From positions 1 through 64,000 of the forward strand of contig NZ_JALXOZ010000003.1 in NCBI RefSeq assembly GCF_025147465.1: 64,000 nucleotides of DNA, in the 5' to 3' direction. The notes below the pieces were generated by a model. The model worked only from the letters and a program-made list of their open reading frames with translations, made no database searches and was not told the DNA's origin. The stretch comes from Dermabacter sp. p3-SID358. GTDB taxonomy: Bacteria > Actinomycetota > Actinomycetes > Actinomycetales > Dermabacteraceae. Positions 36,415-45,625 of the stretch are shown piece by piece. Within the stretch, counting starts at the first letter, position 1, and each line of letters opens with the position of its first letter. The position numbers were made by a program, and so were the translations under genes.

Positions 36415-37095
36415 ATGAACGTCACGTCGGAACCCACGAGGGTCACCGAGGACTACCTCGCCGTAATTTGGAAGGCGAGCGAATGGCCAGATGACGGGCA
36501 CACGCCCGCCACGAGCGCAATCGCCGCCGCACTCGGCGTCTCACTTTCCACCGTGTCGGCGCAGCTCAAGCGCCTTGCCGCCGAGGGCCTCATCGACTAT
36601 CGACCCTACGGAGCGATTACCCTCACCGATGAGGGCGAAAGAGTCGCGCGCGAGGTCGTGCGGCGCCACCGCATCCTCGAAACTTTTCTGGTGGAACACA
36701 TGGGGCTCGCCTGGGACGAGGTTCATGAAGAAGCTGACAAGCTCGAACACGCGACGAGTGACCGGATCATCGCTCGCATGGACGACATGCTCGGGCATCC
36801 CGAGGTCGACCCACACGGGGATCCCATTCCTTGCGACATCCACGATGCGCCTTCGCCCGGGATCCCCCTCGCGCGATGCGGGAATGGGGAACGAGTCGTC
36901 ATCTCGAGAGTTTCCGATGAAAACCCGGACATCCTGCGCTATTGCGCGAAGCGCGCGCTCTCGCCCGGGGCGCACATCACGATTCTCGAGAAGCTCAATT
37001 CAACTGGCCTCATGAGTGTCGAGATCGGGAACGAGCAAGTCGAGCTGAGCGCACAGATCGCCGGGGCGATCAGAGCGAAAACGCTCAACGATTAA
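36415..37095 (+). CDS. mntR: DtxR/MntR-family metal-dependent regulator
   Basis: 226 aa from ATG 36415 with AGAGG upstream. A winged helix-turn-helix occupies residues 3-65 (Ala-Leu-Gly-Val-Ser-Leu-Ser-Thr-Val-Ser). The dimerisation and metal-binding domain has Arg-Arg-His-Arg, Glu-Val-His-Glu-Glu-Ala and Leu-Glu-His segments, then Asp-Pro-His-Gly-Asp-Pro-Ile-Pro near 142. A C-terminal SH3-like (FeoA-type) domain follows. With Mn2+ or Fe2+ bound it should bind DNA; divergence from mntP suggests manganese. The 3' end overlaps the convergent TetR gene by 4 bp. Confidence 0.88.
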   Translation: MNVTSEPTRVTEDYLAVIWKASEWPDDGHTPATSAIAAALGVSLSTVSAQLKRLAAEGLIDYRPYGAITLTDEGERVAREVVRRHRILETFLVEHMGLAWDEVHEEADKLEHATSDRIIARMDDMLGHPEVDPHGDPIPCDIHDAPSPGIPLARCGNGERVVISRVSDENPDILRYCAKRALSPGAHITILEKLNSTGLMSVEIGNEQVELSAQIAGAIRAKTLND

Positions 37096-37652
37096 GAACG
37101 CTTTTCGCGCGCCTTCCCACGCTCGATCAAGCGCGCGACGAGTTTTGCCCGGTTGGCTTCGGAAAGCGGGCGCCCGCTCAAATGGTTGTAGACCCACAAG
37201 CCCGCACTCAGGACATGGTCCTCGAGGCGGTCAAGATCCTCGTCGCTCTCAACATCTTCGCTCGGGTTCATAAGCCAGCGTTCATCGACCTCATCCCAAC
37301 CCTTCTCGTAATCACGATGGCTCAGGGAGTGAATGTTGAGCAGGATTTCGGCGAGAGGTTCTTCGCGTTCGACGGCGCTCACGAGGGCGCGCTCGCGCTC
37401 GGCGGGCGTAAGATCCTGAGGCGCTCTACCTTCGCTCACGCGAAGGAGTTCTCGCTCCCACTGGTGCGCGGCGTACCGATGAAGCTCCACGAGCAGCTCG
37501 TGGCGCGAGGGAAAGTGGTAGATAAGACCCGACTTCGACATCCCTGAGGCTTCCGCAAGCGAGTCGAACGTGAGACCGTCCACGCCACCGCATTCGGTGA
37601 CGAGGTGGTAGGCCACCTTGAGGGCGAACTCTTTCTTGCTAGTTCTGGGCAT
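37092..37652 (-). CDS. TetR-family transcriptional regulator
   Basis: 186 aa. N-terminal helix-turn-helix at about residues 26-50, with Gly-Met-Ser-Lys-Ser-Gly-Leu-Ile-Tyr-His-Phe, the standard TetR recognition pattern. The ligand-binding half is acidic and unassigned. It is divergent from the second TetR gene at 37860, and the 207-bp gap between them carries two operator-like inverted repeats. Start at ATG 37652. Confidence 0.87.
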   Translation of the reverse strand: MPRTSKKEFALKVAYHLVTECGGVDGLTFDSLAEASGMSKSGLIYHFPSRHELLVELHRYAAHQWERELLRVSEGRAPQDLTPAERERALVSAVEREEPLAEILLNIHSLSHRDYEKGWDEVDERWLMNPSEDVESDEDLDRLEDHVLSAGLWVYNHLSGRPLSEANRAKLVARLIERGKAREKRS

Positions 37653-37756
37653 GGGTCCTAGGGGCGGGGTCAGCGGTGAGGGGATTCCTTTTCAAAATAA
37701 CAACGGTCACGACCATCTGGGGCCAATGGTGACCATTCGAGAGGTATGGCACATTT

Positions 37757-37793
37757 CTTACACACGTAAGCAAGCCCTCTTTACATCTGTAAA
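37757..37793. promoter_or_regulatory. Twin operator-like inverted repeats between divergent TetR genes
   Basis: CTTACACACGTAAG (37757-37770) and TTTACATCTGTAAA (37780-37793) share five-base arms around a four-base centre, and lie 23 bp apart, about two helical turns. A half-match CCTGTAAG follows at 37834-37841 before the second TetR gene. These are good candidates for autoregulatory TetR operators controlling the YhgE-type operon. Confidence 0.6.
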
Positions 37794-37859
37794 TCACTGG
37801 TTTAGTTTTGATCCGGCCAAAAAACTGACACCTGTAAGAGAGAGCAGAGTCGAGGCACC

Positions 37860-38504
37860 ATGTCTGTCCTGTATGCCGCACGGCGGGCACTCGCCCATCA
37901 CAGCGAGGAATCCCCGCTCGATCCGCGCGCCCAAAAATCGCGCGAATCGCTCATTCGCGTCATGATCGACGCCCTCGACGACGACCCGCAGCCACCGAGC
38001 GTCTCCGAACTCGTGCGACGTGCCGGCGCGAGCCGACCCACGTTCTACCAGCACTTCGGGGACATCCCCACACTCATGCACGCGGCGGCCATGGAGCGCC
38101 TCGAAGAAGCATTCGCGATGCTCCCCAAGCAGGCGTCGGACTCCTCCAACGCAACTAAGAACCCCGACACCTGGACCCGCTTTGCCGCCGAAAACTTCAC
38201 GGCGCTCTTCACGCACCTCAGCGAAAACCGCACTTTCTACCTCGCCGTCCTCGACGGCCCTAGCGGCCGCGCCGCCGAAAGTGAGCTCACACGCTTCCTC
38301 GCGGGGCGCATGCTCGGCTTCGTCACCCTACGCGATGCTCTCACCCGCCTCACGGGACCGCGCGCGGCCCGATACGCCGAATTCCTCTCTGCGGGCCTCA
38401 TCTCGCAAGCCATGAAAGACCTCCGCGACGACCTTCCGGTTACCGCGATGGTCGAAACGACAACCACCTTCCTCGCGGCCGCAACAGGCCTCAAGGCCGC
38501 CTAA
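37860..38504 (+). CDS. TetR/AcrR-family transcriptional regulator
   Basis: 214 aa. The recognition helix region Ala-Gly-Ala-Ser-Arg-Pro-Thr-Phe-Tyr-Gln-His-Phe is at about 55-66. An Ala-rich C-terminal ligand domain follows. Twelve bases separate its stop from the YhgE-type gene, and an AAGGAG follows at once, so it is the first gene of that operon and probably its regulator. Twin inverted repeats upstream support autoregulation. Confidence 0.88.
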   Translation: MSVLYAARRALAHHSEESPLDPRAQKSRESLIRVMIDALDDDPQPPSVSELVRRAGASRPTFYQHFGDIPTLMHAAAMERLEEAFAMLPKQASDSSNATKNPDTWTRFAAENFTALFTHLSENRTFYLAVLDGPSGRAAESELTRFLAGRMLGFVTLRDALTRLTGPRAARYAEFLSAGLISQAMKDLRDDLPVTAMVETTTTFLAAATGLKAA

Positions 38505-38516
38505 GGAGAACGTTTC

Positions 38517-41500
38517 ATGTCACAAGCCACCAGGCACGCCTCGCACAAGGCCAAGAGCAACTCCCTCGCGCGACGCCTTCGAAACTCGGGAAACAGCCTT
38601 TCCATCATCCGCGTCATGATCCTCGTGATCGGCGTATCGCTCGTCCCGCTTGTGTATGCCGCACTGCTCACGTGGTCAAACGTCGACCCCATCAACCGGC
38701 TCCACCAGGTGCCCGCGGCCGTCGTGAACCTCGATAAGGGCAACACCGACCCCGATCTCGAGGTCGGCGACGAGCTCACCGACGAGCTTCTCGACTCGAC
38801 CTCGAACAACAACCTCGACTGGACCGAGATGTCCGAGGATGAGGCCCAAAAGGCCCTCGAAGACGGCGAGATCTACGCGATTTTGCGGATCCCCGAAAAC
38901 TTCAGCACGAACGTCGCTTCCGTTGGTAACGACGACCCCTCGACGGCCGCGAAAGCCGAACTCTCGATCACGACCAACGACGCGAAAAATATGATCTCGG
39001 GCAACCTCGCCCAGAGCATCCTCACGAAGGTCACGGATTCGCTCAACGAAAAGGTGAGCGACGAGTACCTCCACAACATCTACGCGGGCTTCAACGATAT
39101 GCACGACTCGCTCTCGGATGCCGAGGACGGCGCCGGGCAGCTCGCCGACGGCTCTTCTGACGCAAAAGACGGCGCCGACAAGCTCGCCGACGGCACTGCG
39201 AACGCGAAGGATGGTTCCGGTCAGCTCGTGGACGGAACGGCTGCAGCGAAGGACGGCACTGCCCAGCTTGCCGACGGCACCACGACCGCGAAGGACGGCT
39301 CCGGCAGGCTCGTCGTGGGTCTCGGCGACCTCAAGGACGGCACCGTCACCCTCGCGAACGGCGCGAACACCCTCGCGAATGGCACAACTCAGCTCAAGGA
39401 TGCGACGGGGCGCGCCGCGGTTGGCGCAGGCGATCTCGCGAACGGCGTGGGCCGGCTGGATTCGGCCGCGGGTCAACTTTCCGACGGTGCCTCGCAGGTC
39501 AACAACGGCGCGATTCGCCTGCGTGACGGCCTCACGGACGCCCAGGGTGGCTCCGCGAAACTTGCCGAGGGCTTGAACGAACTGAACTCGAAGACTTCGA
39601 TCCTCCCCGGAGCTGTCGCGGAGCTCAAGAAAGGCTCCGCAGCTCTCGCCGATGGCTCCGAGCTCATCGCCGAACGCACGCAAGATCTGAGCAATCGCGG
39701 ACCCGAGATCGTAGATCACCTCCACGAGGTGAAAGACAAGACCCGCGGCGCTCACGACGAGGCCGTGGAACTCAAGAAACTCACGGTCGAAGACGTCGAG
39801 GGCACCGAAGACTACGCGGAATCGCTCGCCGACATTCAAGAACACTGGGACGAGATGGATCCCGAGCAGCAAAAGCTCATGATCGACGGCCTCAAGGACG
39901 GCGCCGATCAGATAGCGGAGCGCTCCCGAAAGATCAACGCCGGCGTGAGCGACCTCGACCTCAAGATCATCGTTCCCCTCGACGCTGCCGCGCATGCGCT
40001 TGACGACAAAGTCAACGAACTTCCCGCGCTGTTCGACCGCGCGGCCGCGAAGTCCCGCGAAGTCGCGGACAAGTTCAAGAAGCTCGACGAGGGCGTGGGC
40101 GAGCTCGACGCAAAGTCAAACGAACTCGTTGACGGCATCAACCAGCTCGCGACTGGCGCGAATACGCTCGATAGCGGCCTCGGGAAGCTCTCGAATGGTG
40201 CAGGCGACCTGACAAACGGCACGGGTCGTTTGGCGGATGGCACGAGCCAGCTCAAGGACGGAACGGGCACCGCGTACGCGGGCGCTTCGACCCTCGCCGA
40301 CGGCGCCTCGAAGCTCGACGCCGCGAGCGGAAAACTCAACGACGGCGCACAGCGCCTCGCGACGGGCTCGAGTGACCTCACAACCGGCGCAGGCAAGCTT
40401 CAGGACGGCGCCATAAAGCTCGATGGCGGCATCGGCAAGCTCAACGATGGCGCCGTGAAGCTCCACGACGGCTCCATAAAACTCAATGACGGCGCCGTGA
40501 AGCTCAACGATGGCCTCGGCAAACTCAATGACGGCGCGACCGAACTCGGCGGCGGCCTCGGCAAACTCAATGACGGCGCGAATGAGCTCCACGACGGCCT
40601 TGCCGACGGCGTCGAGCAGGTGCCGAATTACTCCACGTCTGAGAAGGATCATCTCGCGAGCGTTGCCTCTCAGCAGGTAGACCTGTCGAAGCACCGCCTG
40701 CACGAAGTTGAAAGCTACGGCTACGGCCTTGGCCCGTACTTCATGACGCTTTCGCTATGGATCGGCGCGCTCGCGTTCTTCCTGGTGTTCCCGGCTCTGA
40801 GCGGTCGCCGCGTGGGCAGCAACATGCCTGCCGCAATGGTCGCCCTCGCGAGCTACCTTCCGAGTGCCTTGGTGAGCGTGCTTCAGTCGGTGCTCATGGT
40901 TTCGACCGTGCACTTCCTCGTGGGGATCGACATGATGCGTCTTGGCCAGGCGTTCCTTATTTCGTTCATCGCCTCGCTCACGTTCATGGCTCTCAACCAG
41001 GCACTCGTCGCGTGCTTTGGCCCCGTGGGGCGCTTCATGTCGCTCATCTTCACGGTGCTTCAGCTCGCGTCGGCGGGCGCTACGTACCCGATTGAGACGA
41101 CTCCGGAGTTCTTCCAGATCATCAGCCCGTACTTGCCCTTCACGTCGGTCGTGAACGCACTGAGGGTCGCGATCGCGGGTGGCGAGATCAACTTCGCCCA
41201 TCTCATCTGGGTCATGGTCGCGTACTCTGTTGTCGCCCTCGTGATGCTGCTGTTCGGCATCCGCGCGAAGCGCCGGGTCGAGATTCTCAAGAAGAAGTTT
41301 GAGGACCGTGCCGAGAGTGCGGAGATCGATGATGCGCACGCTGGCGAGGCTCCCGAAAGTGCCGAAGGGCCGGAGGAGTCCGACGGTTTCTTCCCCTTTG
41401 GGGATTTGGCAGAGGACGTGGATGCCGAGGGTGCAGAGAATGCGGGTGAAACCGAGTCGCCGGAAGATGCCGAAGATGCTCATGACCCCGAAGACACCGA

Positions 41501-41582
41501 AGGCGCTCCGGATCCCGAGGAATCCGAAGGGTCTGCGGACGTTGAAAACTCTGGTGATTCGGGGCCCGAAAAGGAAGCCTGA
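38517..41582 (+). CDS. YhgE/Pip-family giant membrane protein
   Basis: 1,021 aa from ATG 38517 (AAGGAG nine bases upstream). A first membrane helix (about 36-58) is followed by an extracytoplasmic region of nearly 700 residues. Most of it is an 11-residue-type repeat with Leu/Ala-x-Asp-Gly-(Thr/Ala/Ser) units, a hallmark of Pip/YhgE and the related EsaA, forming a long helical stalk; a coiled-coil section lies at about 400-530. Five to six C-terminal helices with ABC-2-like character follow, then an acidic Glu/Asp/Pro/Ala tail of about 90 residues. Relatives serve as phage receptors or type VII secretion parts; the role here is unknown. No other type VII gene is in the window. Confidence 0.88.
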   Translation: MSQATRHASHKAKSNSLARRLRNSGNSLSIIRVMILVIGVSLVPLVYAALLTWSNVDPINRLHQVPAAVVNLDKGNTDPDLEVGDELTDELLDSTSNNNLDWTEMSEDEAQKALEDGEIYAILRIPENFSTNVASVGNDDPSTAAKAELSITTNDAKNMISGNLAQSILTKVTDSLNEKVSDEYLHNIYAGFNDMHDSLSDAEDGAGQLADGSSDAKDGADKLADGTANAKDGSGQLVDGTAAAKDGTAQLADGTTTAKDGSGRLVVGLGDLKDGTVTLANGANTLANGTTQLKDATGRAAVGAGDLANGVGRLDSAAGQLSDGASQVNNGAIRLRDGLTDAQGGSAKLAEGLNELNSKTSILPGAVAELKKGSAALADGSELIAERTQDLSNRGPEIVDHLHEVKDKTRGAHDEAVELKKLTVEDVEGTEDYAESLADIQEHWDEMDPEQQKLMIDGLKDGADQIAERSRKINAGVSDLDLKIIVPLDAAAHALDDKVNELPALFDRAAAKSREVADKFKKLDEGVGELDAKSNELVDGINQLATGANTLDSGLGKLSNGAGDLTNGTGRLADGTSQLKDGTGTAYAGASTLADGASKLDAASGKLNDGAQRLATGSSDLTTGAGKLQDGAIKLDGGIGKLNDGAVKLHDGSIKLNDGAVKLNDGLGKLNDGATELGGGLGKLNDGANELHDGLADGVEQVPNYSTSEKDHLASVASQQVDLSKHRLHEVESYGYGLGPYFMTLSLWIGALAFFLVFPALSGRRVGSNMPAAMVALASYLPSALVSVLQSVLMVSTVHFLVGIDMMRLGQAFLISFIASLTFMALNQALVACFGPVGRFMSLIFTVLQLASAGATYPIETTPEFFQIISPYLPFTSVVNALRVAIAGGEINFAHLIWVMVAYSVVALVMLLFGIRAKRRVEILKKKFEDRAESAEIDDAHAGEAPESAEGPEESDGFFPFGDLAEDVDAEGAENAGETESPEDAEDAHDPEDTEGAPDPEESEGSADVENSGDSGPEKEA

Positions 41583-41659
41583 TCAGCGCCGGGCGCGAGT
41601 TATACACAATTGAAAGGCCGACGCCTGCTAAGGACCGCCTGTTTCCGTAGGATCGAGGC

Positions 41660-43636
41660 ATGACGCTTCCCTCCCAGCCGTTTCAGGTCAATCTCCACGC
41701 GGTCGTCGAACTTCTGAGTACGCACATCTACTCGCGCCCGAGCGTGTTCCTTCGCGAACTTATCCAGAATGCGCGCGATGCAGTCATGACTCGCATCGAG
41801 ATGGGCACGCTCACCCTCGAGGAAGCTCGCATCCGCATCACGCCCGTCGGCCCCGATTCGAGTGAGCTTGTCGTGAGCGATAACGGCGCCGGGATGCACC
41901 GCGAGGACATGGCGGAACTCCTCTCGACCGTCGGGCAGTCGAGCAAGCGGGACATCTTCGATCTCCCCCGCACGGATCGGCTCGGCCAATTCGGCATCGG
42001 CCTGCTGAGCTGCTTCATGGTGAGCGACGAGATCATTGTGGAGACTCGCCCCGCCGGGGTCGGGGAAGCGAGCCGCTGGGTCGGCCGAAGCGACGGCACG
42101 TTCACGCTCGAGGCCCTCGAGGGGGCATCGGGAGCGCAGGTCGAGGTGGGCACTCGAGTGCGCCTCACGCCGCGTCCGGAGGCACGCGAGCTTACGTCGT
42201 ATGCGCGCATCTGGGAGCTCGCGACCACGTTCGCCGAGTTCCTGCCCGTCACGCTCGAGGTGTGCGGGCCCCGGGGAGCAGAGCGTTTCGTGAACCGCAC
42301 GCCCTTTTTCACGCGCCACCTCTCGCCGAATACTCTCCCCTCGAGCGCGGATACCCCCGAGGAGGGCAGCGTGGATGACCTCCACGCATGGGCCCTCGAG
42401 CGGGACCTCGAGCATCTCAGTGAATACGGCACGGAGCTCATCGGCGCCGAGCCGCTCGACATCATCGACATCTCTGTTCCCGAAACCGGCACGAGCGGCA
42501 CCGCGTTCGTGCTCCCCGCCTCCCCTTCGCCCGGGGCGAAGCAGGCCACGCGGGCCTACATGGGCGGTCTCCTCGTCTCCGAATCCCTCCCGGATCTTCT
42601 TCCCGAATGGGCGTTCTTCGTTCGGGTCGTTCTCGACTCCACGGGCCTCACCCCCACCGCCTCGCGCGAAGGCTTCGTGAGCGATGAAGCGCTCGCGGTC
42701 ACGAAGCGCGCGATCGCCTCGAGTTTGCGCACGTGGATTCTCACTCTCGCCGAAAACGATCCGCGTGGCCTCCAGCGCTTCCTCGCGATTCACGACCTCG
42801 CGCTGCGCTCCCTCGCCGTTCATGACACCGAACTCGCCCGCATCGTTCTTCCTCATTTCACGTTCGAAACGAACCAGGGCCGCATGCTCGTAAGCGAGAT
42901 TGTCGCGGCCAATCCACGCGTGCGCTACGCCGAAACGACCGAGGAATTCCGCCAGCTCGCGGGCGTGATCCCGAGCGACCAGGTCGTCGTCAACGCGGGC
43001 TACGTGTACGAAAAGGACCTCATGCGAATGCTCGGGGAGGCAATGCCTTCCGCGAGCGCCGCCCCGGTCACGCTCGGCGATGTGATCGCGCAATTCGGTG
43101 CCGTACTTGGCCCCGAAGCCGAAGGAGCAGAGCGAGTGCGGGCCCTCGGGGAGACCGCTCTCTTCGGGCTTGACTGCGACGTTCAGGTGCGCGCGTTCAC
43201 GCCCGAGGATGTCCCGGCGCTGTATGTCGTCGACCCCGATGTCCTGCGGAGCATGGAGCTTCGGCGTCTCGAAGAATCCACGAGTGGCTTTTGGGGCGAC
43301 CTCATGCGTGAAGTCACGGCCGGGACTGGACCCGAGCAAGCGTCGGAAAGCCCCGAGGCGGGCCTTCCCACCCTCGCAACGCTTGTGCTCAACTGGAACA
43401 GCCCCCTCGTGAAGATGCTCGCGGGAATCGACTCCGATGATCAGGTCGTGGCCTCGCGAACGGTTCGGCTCGTGTACGTGCAAGCGATGCTCGCGGGACA
43501 TAACCCGCTCCGGCCGGCGGATCGCGCAATCCTGAACGAGTCGCTTTCGGACATGCTCGCGCTCTCCACGAATCTCATGCGGCGCGACCTCAGGGTCGAA
43601 GACTTTTTCGACGGGGAGGAAGGCAGCGAAAGCTAG
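41660..43636 (+). CDS. Hsp90-like GHKL ATPase protein (HtpG-related)
   Basis: 658 aa. The N-terminal ATPase resembles HtpG: Glu33 (catalytic) in Leu-Arg-Glu-Leu-Ile, Asn37, Asp74 in Asp-Asn-Gly-Ala-Gly-Met and the Gly-Gln-Phe-Gly-Ile-Gly lid loop at 109-114. Gln replaces the usual Ser in Leu-Ile-Ser-Asn, a mark of a divergent Hsp90 subgroup found in actinobacteria. The middle domain is Hsp90-like; the C-terminus ends in an acidic Asp/Glu/Ser tail. It is followed by nadE after 9 bp and then by a helical-repeat gene, so it is the first gene of a three-gene operon. Chaperone function is inferred. Confidence 0.85.
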   Translation: MTLPSQPFQVNLHAVVELLSTHIYSRPSVFLRELIQNARDAVMTRIEMGTLTLEEARIRITPVGPDSSELVVSDNGAGMHREDMAELLSTVGQSSKRDIFDLPRTDRLGQFGIGLLSCFMVSDEIIVETRPAGVGEASRWVGRSDGTFTLEALEGASGAQVEVGTRVRLTPRPEARELTSYARIWELATTFAEFLPVTLEVCGPRGAERFVNRTPFFTRHLSPNTLPSSADTPEEGSVDDLHAWALERDLEHLSEYGTELIGAEPLDIIDISVPETGTSGTAFVLPASPSPGAKQATRAYMGGLLVSESLPDLLPEWAFFVRVVLDSTGLTPTASREGFVSDEALAVTKRAIASSLRTWILTLAENDPRGLQRFLAIHDLALRSLAVHDTELARIVLPHFTFETNQGRMLVSEIVAANPRVRYAETTEEFRQLAGVIPSDQVVVNAGYVYEKDLMRMLGEAMPSASAAPVTLGDVIAQFGAVLGPEAEGAERVRALGETALFGLDCDVQVRAFTPEDVPALYVVDPDVLRSMELRRLEESTSGFWGDLMREVTAGTGPEQASESPEAGLPTLATLVLNWNSPLVKMLAGIDSDDQVVASRTVRLVYVQAMLAGHNPLRPADRAILNESLSDMLALSTNLMRRDLRVEDFFDGEEGSES

Positions 43637-43645
43637 GCTGGGATC

Positions 43646-44485
43646 ATGCGCGAGATTCAACACGTAATCGTCAACGAGATGGGCGTGAAGCCCCACATCG
43701 ACCCTGCCGAGGAAGTCGAGCGCCGCGTCGCTTTCCTCGCCGAGTACATGCGCTCGACCGGCACGAACGGTTTCGTGCTTGGCATTAGTGGCGGTGTGGA
43801 TTCAACGCTCGCGGGTCGACTCGCGCAACTCGCCGTCGAGAAAGTGCGACGTGAAGGGGGCGATGCCCACTTCGTTGCCGTGCGCCTTCCCCACGGCGTC
43901 CAGCACGATGAAGCTGATGCGGCAGCAGCGATGAACTGGATCGGTGCGGATCGCGAGATGACCATCAACATCAAGGGCGCGACGGATTCGCTTCGCGCGG
44001 AGTTCGCCTCCGCCTCTGGACACGAAACGAGCGACTTCAACGCGGGCAACATCAAGGCGCGCCTGCGCATGGTCGCCCAGTACGCGATTGGCGGCGACGA
44101 GGGACTCCTCGTGATCGGCACGGATCACGGCGCCGAATCCACGGTCGGCTTCTTCACCAAGTTCGGCGATGGCGGCGCGGATATTCTCCCGCTCTTCGGC
44201 CTCAACAAGCGCCAAATTCGCTCGCTTCTTGCGCATCTCGGCGCTCCTGAGCCGCTGTGGCAGAAGGTTCCCACTGCCGATCTTCTCGACGGCAATCCCG
44301 GCCGCACCGATGAGGACGAGCTCGGCGTGAGCTACGACGACATCGACGACTACCTCGAGGGCCGCGAGATTCCCGAGGCCGCCGCCGAGAACATCGAGCG
44401 TCGCTACCTCGCTTCGCGACACAAGCGCACGACCCCCGTGACGATCACCGATACGTGGTGGAAAGGCGCCGCGGAGTCACGATGA
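43646..44485 (+). CDS. nadE: Ammonia-dependent NAD+ synthetase
   Basis: 279 aa. It makes NAD+ from deamido-NAD+, ATP and ammonia. The PP-loop Ser-Gly-Gly-Val-Asp-Ser-Thr is at 48-54. Gly-Thr-Asp-His-Gly-Ala-Glu near 157 and the Lys-Arg-Gln-Ile near 190 are also as in the family. There is no glutaminase domain, so it needs free ammonia. Length matches the E. coli-type enzyme. The stop overlaps the start of the next gene by 4 bp (ATGA), a coupled operon with the Hsp90-like gene upstream. Confidence 0.95.
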   Translation: MREIQHVIVNEMGVKPHIDPAEEVERRVAFLAEYMRSTGTNGFVLGISGGVDSTLAGRLAQLAVEKVRREGGDAHFVAVRLPHGVQHDEADAAAAMNWIGADREMTINIKGATDSLRAEFASASGHETSDFNAGNIKARLRMVAQYAIGGDEGLLVIGTDHGAESTVGFFTKFGDGGADILPLFGLNKRQIRSLLAHLGAPEPLWQKVPTADLLDGNPGRTDEDELGVSYDDIDDYLEGREIPEAAAENIERRYLASRHKRTTPVTITDTWWKGAAESR

Positions 44486-45606
44486 GCGAAACGGAGACCT
44501 TCGAAAGCCTCACGCGGCGGTTCGACTCCCCCGCGCCGATGCCGCATCGGGAGCGGTGGGAGATCGGCAAGCGTGCCGAGCGGCTCGCAGAAGAATCGGG
44601 CGATAAACGCGCCCTGTACGAGATCCGCATGCGGCTCGTCGGCTTCGCCTTCCAAGCGGCGGAGGCGACCGAGCAGCTCACTCTGTTCCTGTGGTGCGCG
44701 CACATGCACGATTCCGATCCGGTGCGCTATCCCACGCGCCCGATCGAGAGCCAACCCGATGTTGACCTCCTGTGGTGGTACAAGTGGCTTACAGTCATGC
44801 TCCTCAGCTACCCGCAGTATTCACTCGCCCAGGTGCGCTCCGCGCTCGACATGATGCGCGCCGCCTATCGCCGCGAGGGAGCGGGCGAAGCGGGAATCCT
44901 GTGGGCTGAGCTTTCGTTGGCACTCGAAACGGGGAGGACGGACGAGGCCCGCGACGTGCTCGCGCGCATCAAGGCCGCCCCACCCGATGAATATTCGAAC
45001 TGCGACGCATGCGCGAGGGCCCAGGAGGCCACGATCCTGTGGCAAATGGAGAACAACGAGGAAGCGGGCCTTCGCCTCGTGGATGAGATTCTCGAGAACG
45101 GCTACGAATGCGCCGAGGAGCCCCAGTCGATCGTCTCGGAGGCGCTCTTCCCTCTCGCGCGCGCCGGGAGGCTTCCCGAGGCCGCGGCCCTCGCGGAGTT
45201 TGCGTATCCGCTCATCATGTCCTCCCCCATGCATCTGAGCCACCAGATCGACCACATGCTTTTCCTTCTCGCGACGGGCAATCCTCGCACGGCAGCAATG
45301 CTTTTCGTGAGGCACTTGCCCAACGTGCGCCACGAGGGGCTCCCCCCGAGCTCCTCTCTCGCGGCACTCAAGCAGCTCGTCGTGGTCGCGAGCGAGCTCT
45401 CGCGCGAGGGCTACGGCGCAATCGACATCGAGGGCGTGCGCGGCGAAGCCACGACCATCGAGGGGTTCATTGAATCGGCTCGCGCCGAGGCCCGCCCGCT
45501 TGCCGCGGCGTTCGATAAGCGCGATGACACGAGCGATCGCGTTGAATCGCTCGAGAACGCCGGCACAACTCCCCTTGAGCGTTTCGAGTTCGAACTCGGC
45601 GGCTGA
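44482..45606 (+). CDS. Helical-repeat (TPR-like) protein linked to the Hsp90-like gene
   Basis: 374 aa from ATG 44482, overlapping the nadE stop. The whole protein is a series of amphipathic helices with Ala/Leu/Glu spacing like degenerate tetratricopeptide repeats; Trp and Cys-x2-Cys-Ala residues (near 175-180) stand out. It is soluble with no signal peptide. The third gene of the Hsp90-like/nadE unit, so a co-chaperone or adaptor role is plausible, but this is inference from position and fold only. Confidence 0.7.
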   Translation: MSETETFESLTRRFDSPAPMPHRERWEIGKRAERLAEESGDKRALYEIRMRLVGFAFQAAEATEQLTLFLWCAHMHDSDPVRYPTRPIESQPDVDLLWWYKWLTVMLLSYPQYSLAQVRSALDMMRAAYRREGAGEAGILWAELSLALETGRTDEARDVLARIKAAPPDEYSNCDACARAQEATILWQMENNEEAGLRLVDEILENGYECAEEPQSIVSEALFPLARAGRLPEAAALAEFAYPLIMSSPMHLSHQIDHMLFLLATGNPRTAAMLFVRHLPNVRHEGLPPSSSLAALKQLVVVASELSREGYGAIDIEGVRGEATTIEGFIESARAEARPLAAAFDKRDDTSDRVESLENAGTTPLERFEFELGG

Positions 45607-45625
45607 GCACGCTCTCGCTCCCTGC

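Noticed and set aside
39118..40610. Repeat region that could be mistaken for a CRISPR array or DNA satellite
   Set aside because: The repeats are degenerate 33-base units coding for Asp-Gly-containing 11-residue segments of the YhgE-type protein, with no conserved spacer structure.
41600..43696. 698-codon minus-strand frame opposite the Hsp90-like gene
   Set aside because: Antisense shadow: Arg/Glu/His-rich, no family motif, and the plus-strand frame has clear GHKL ATPase motifs.
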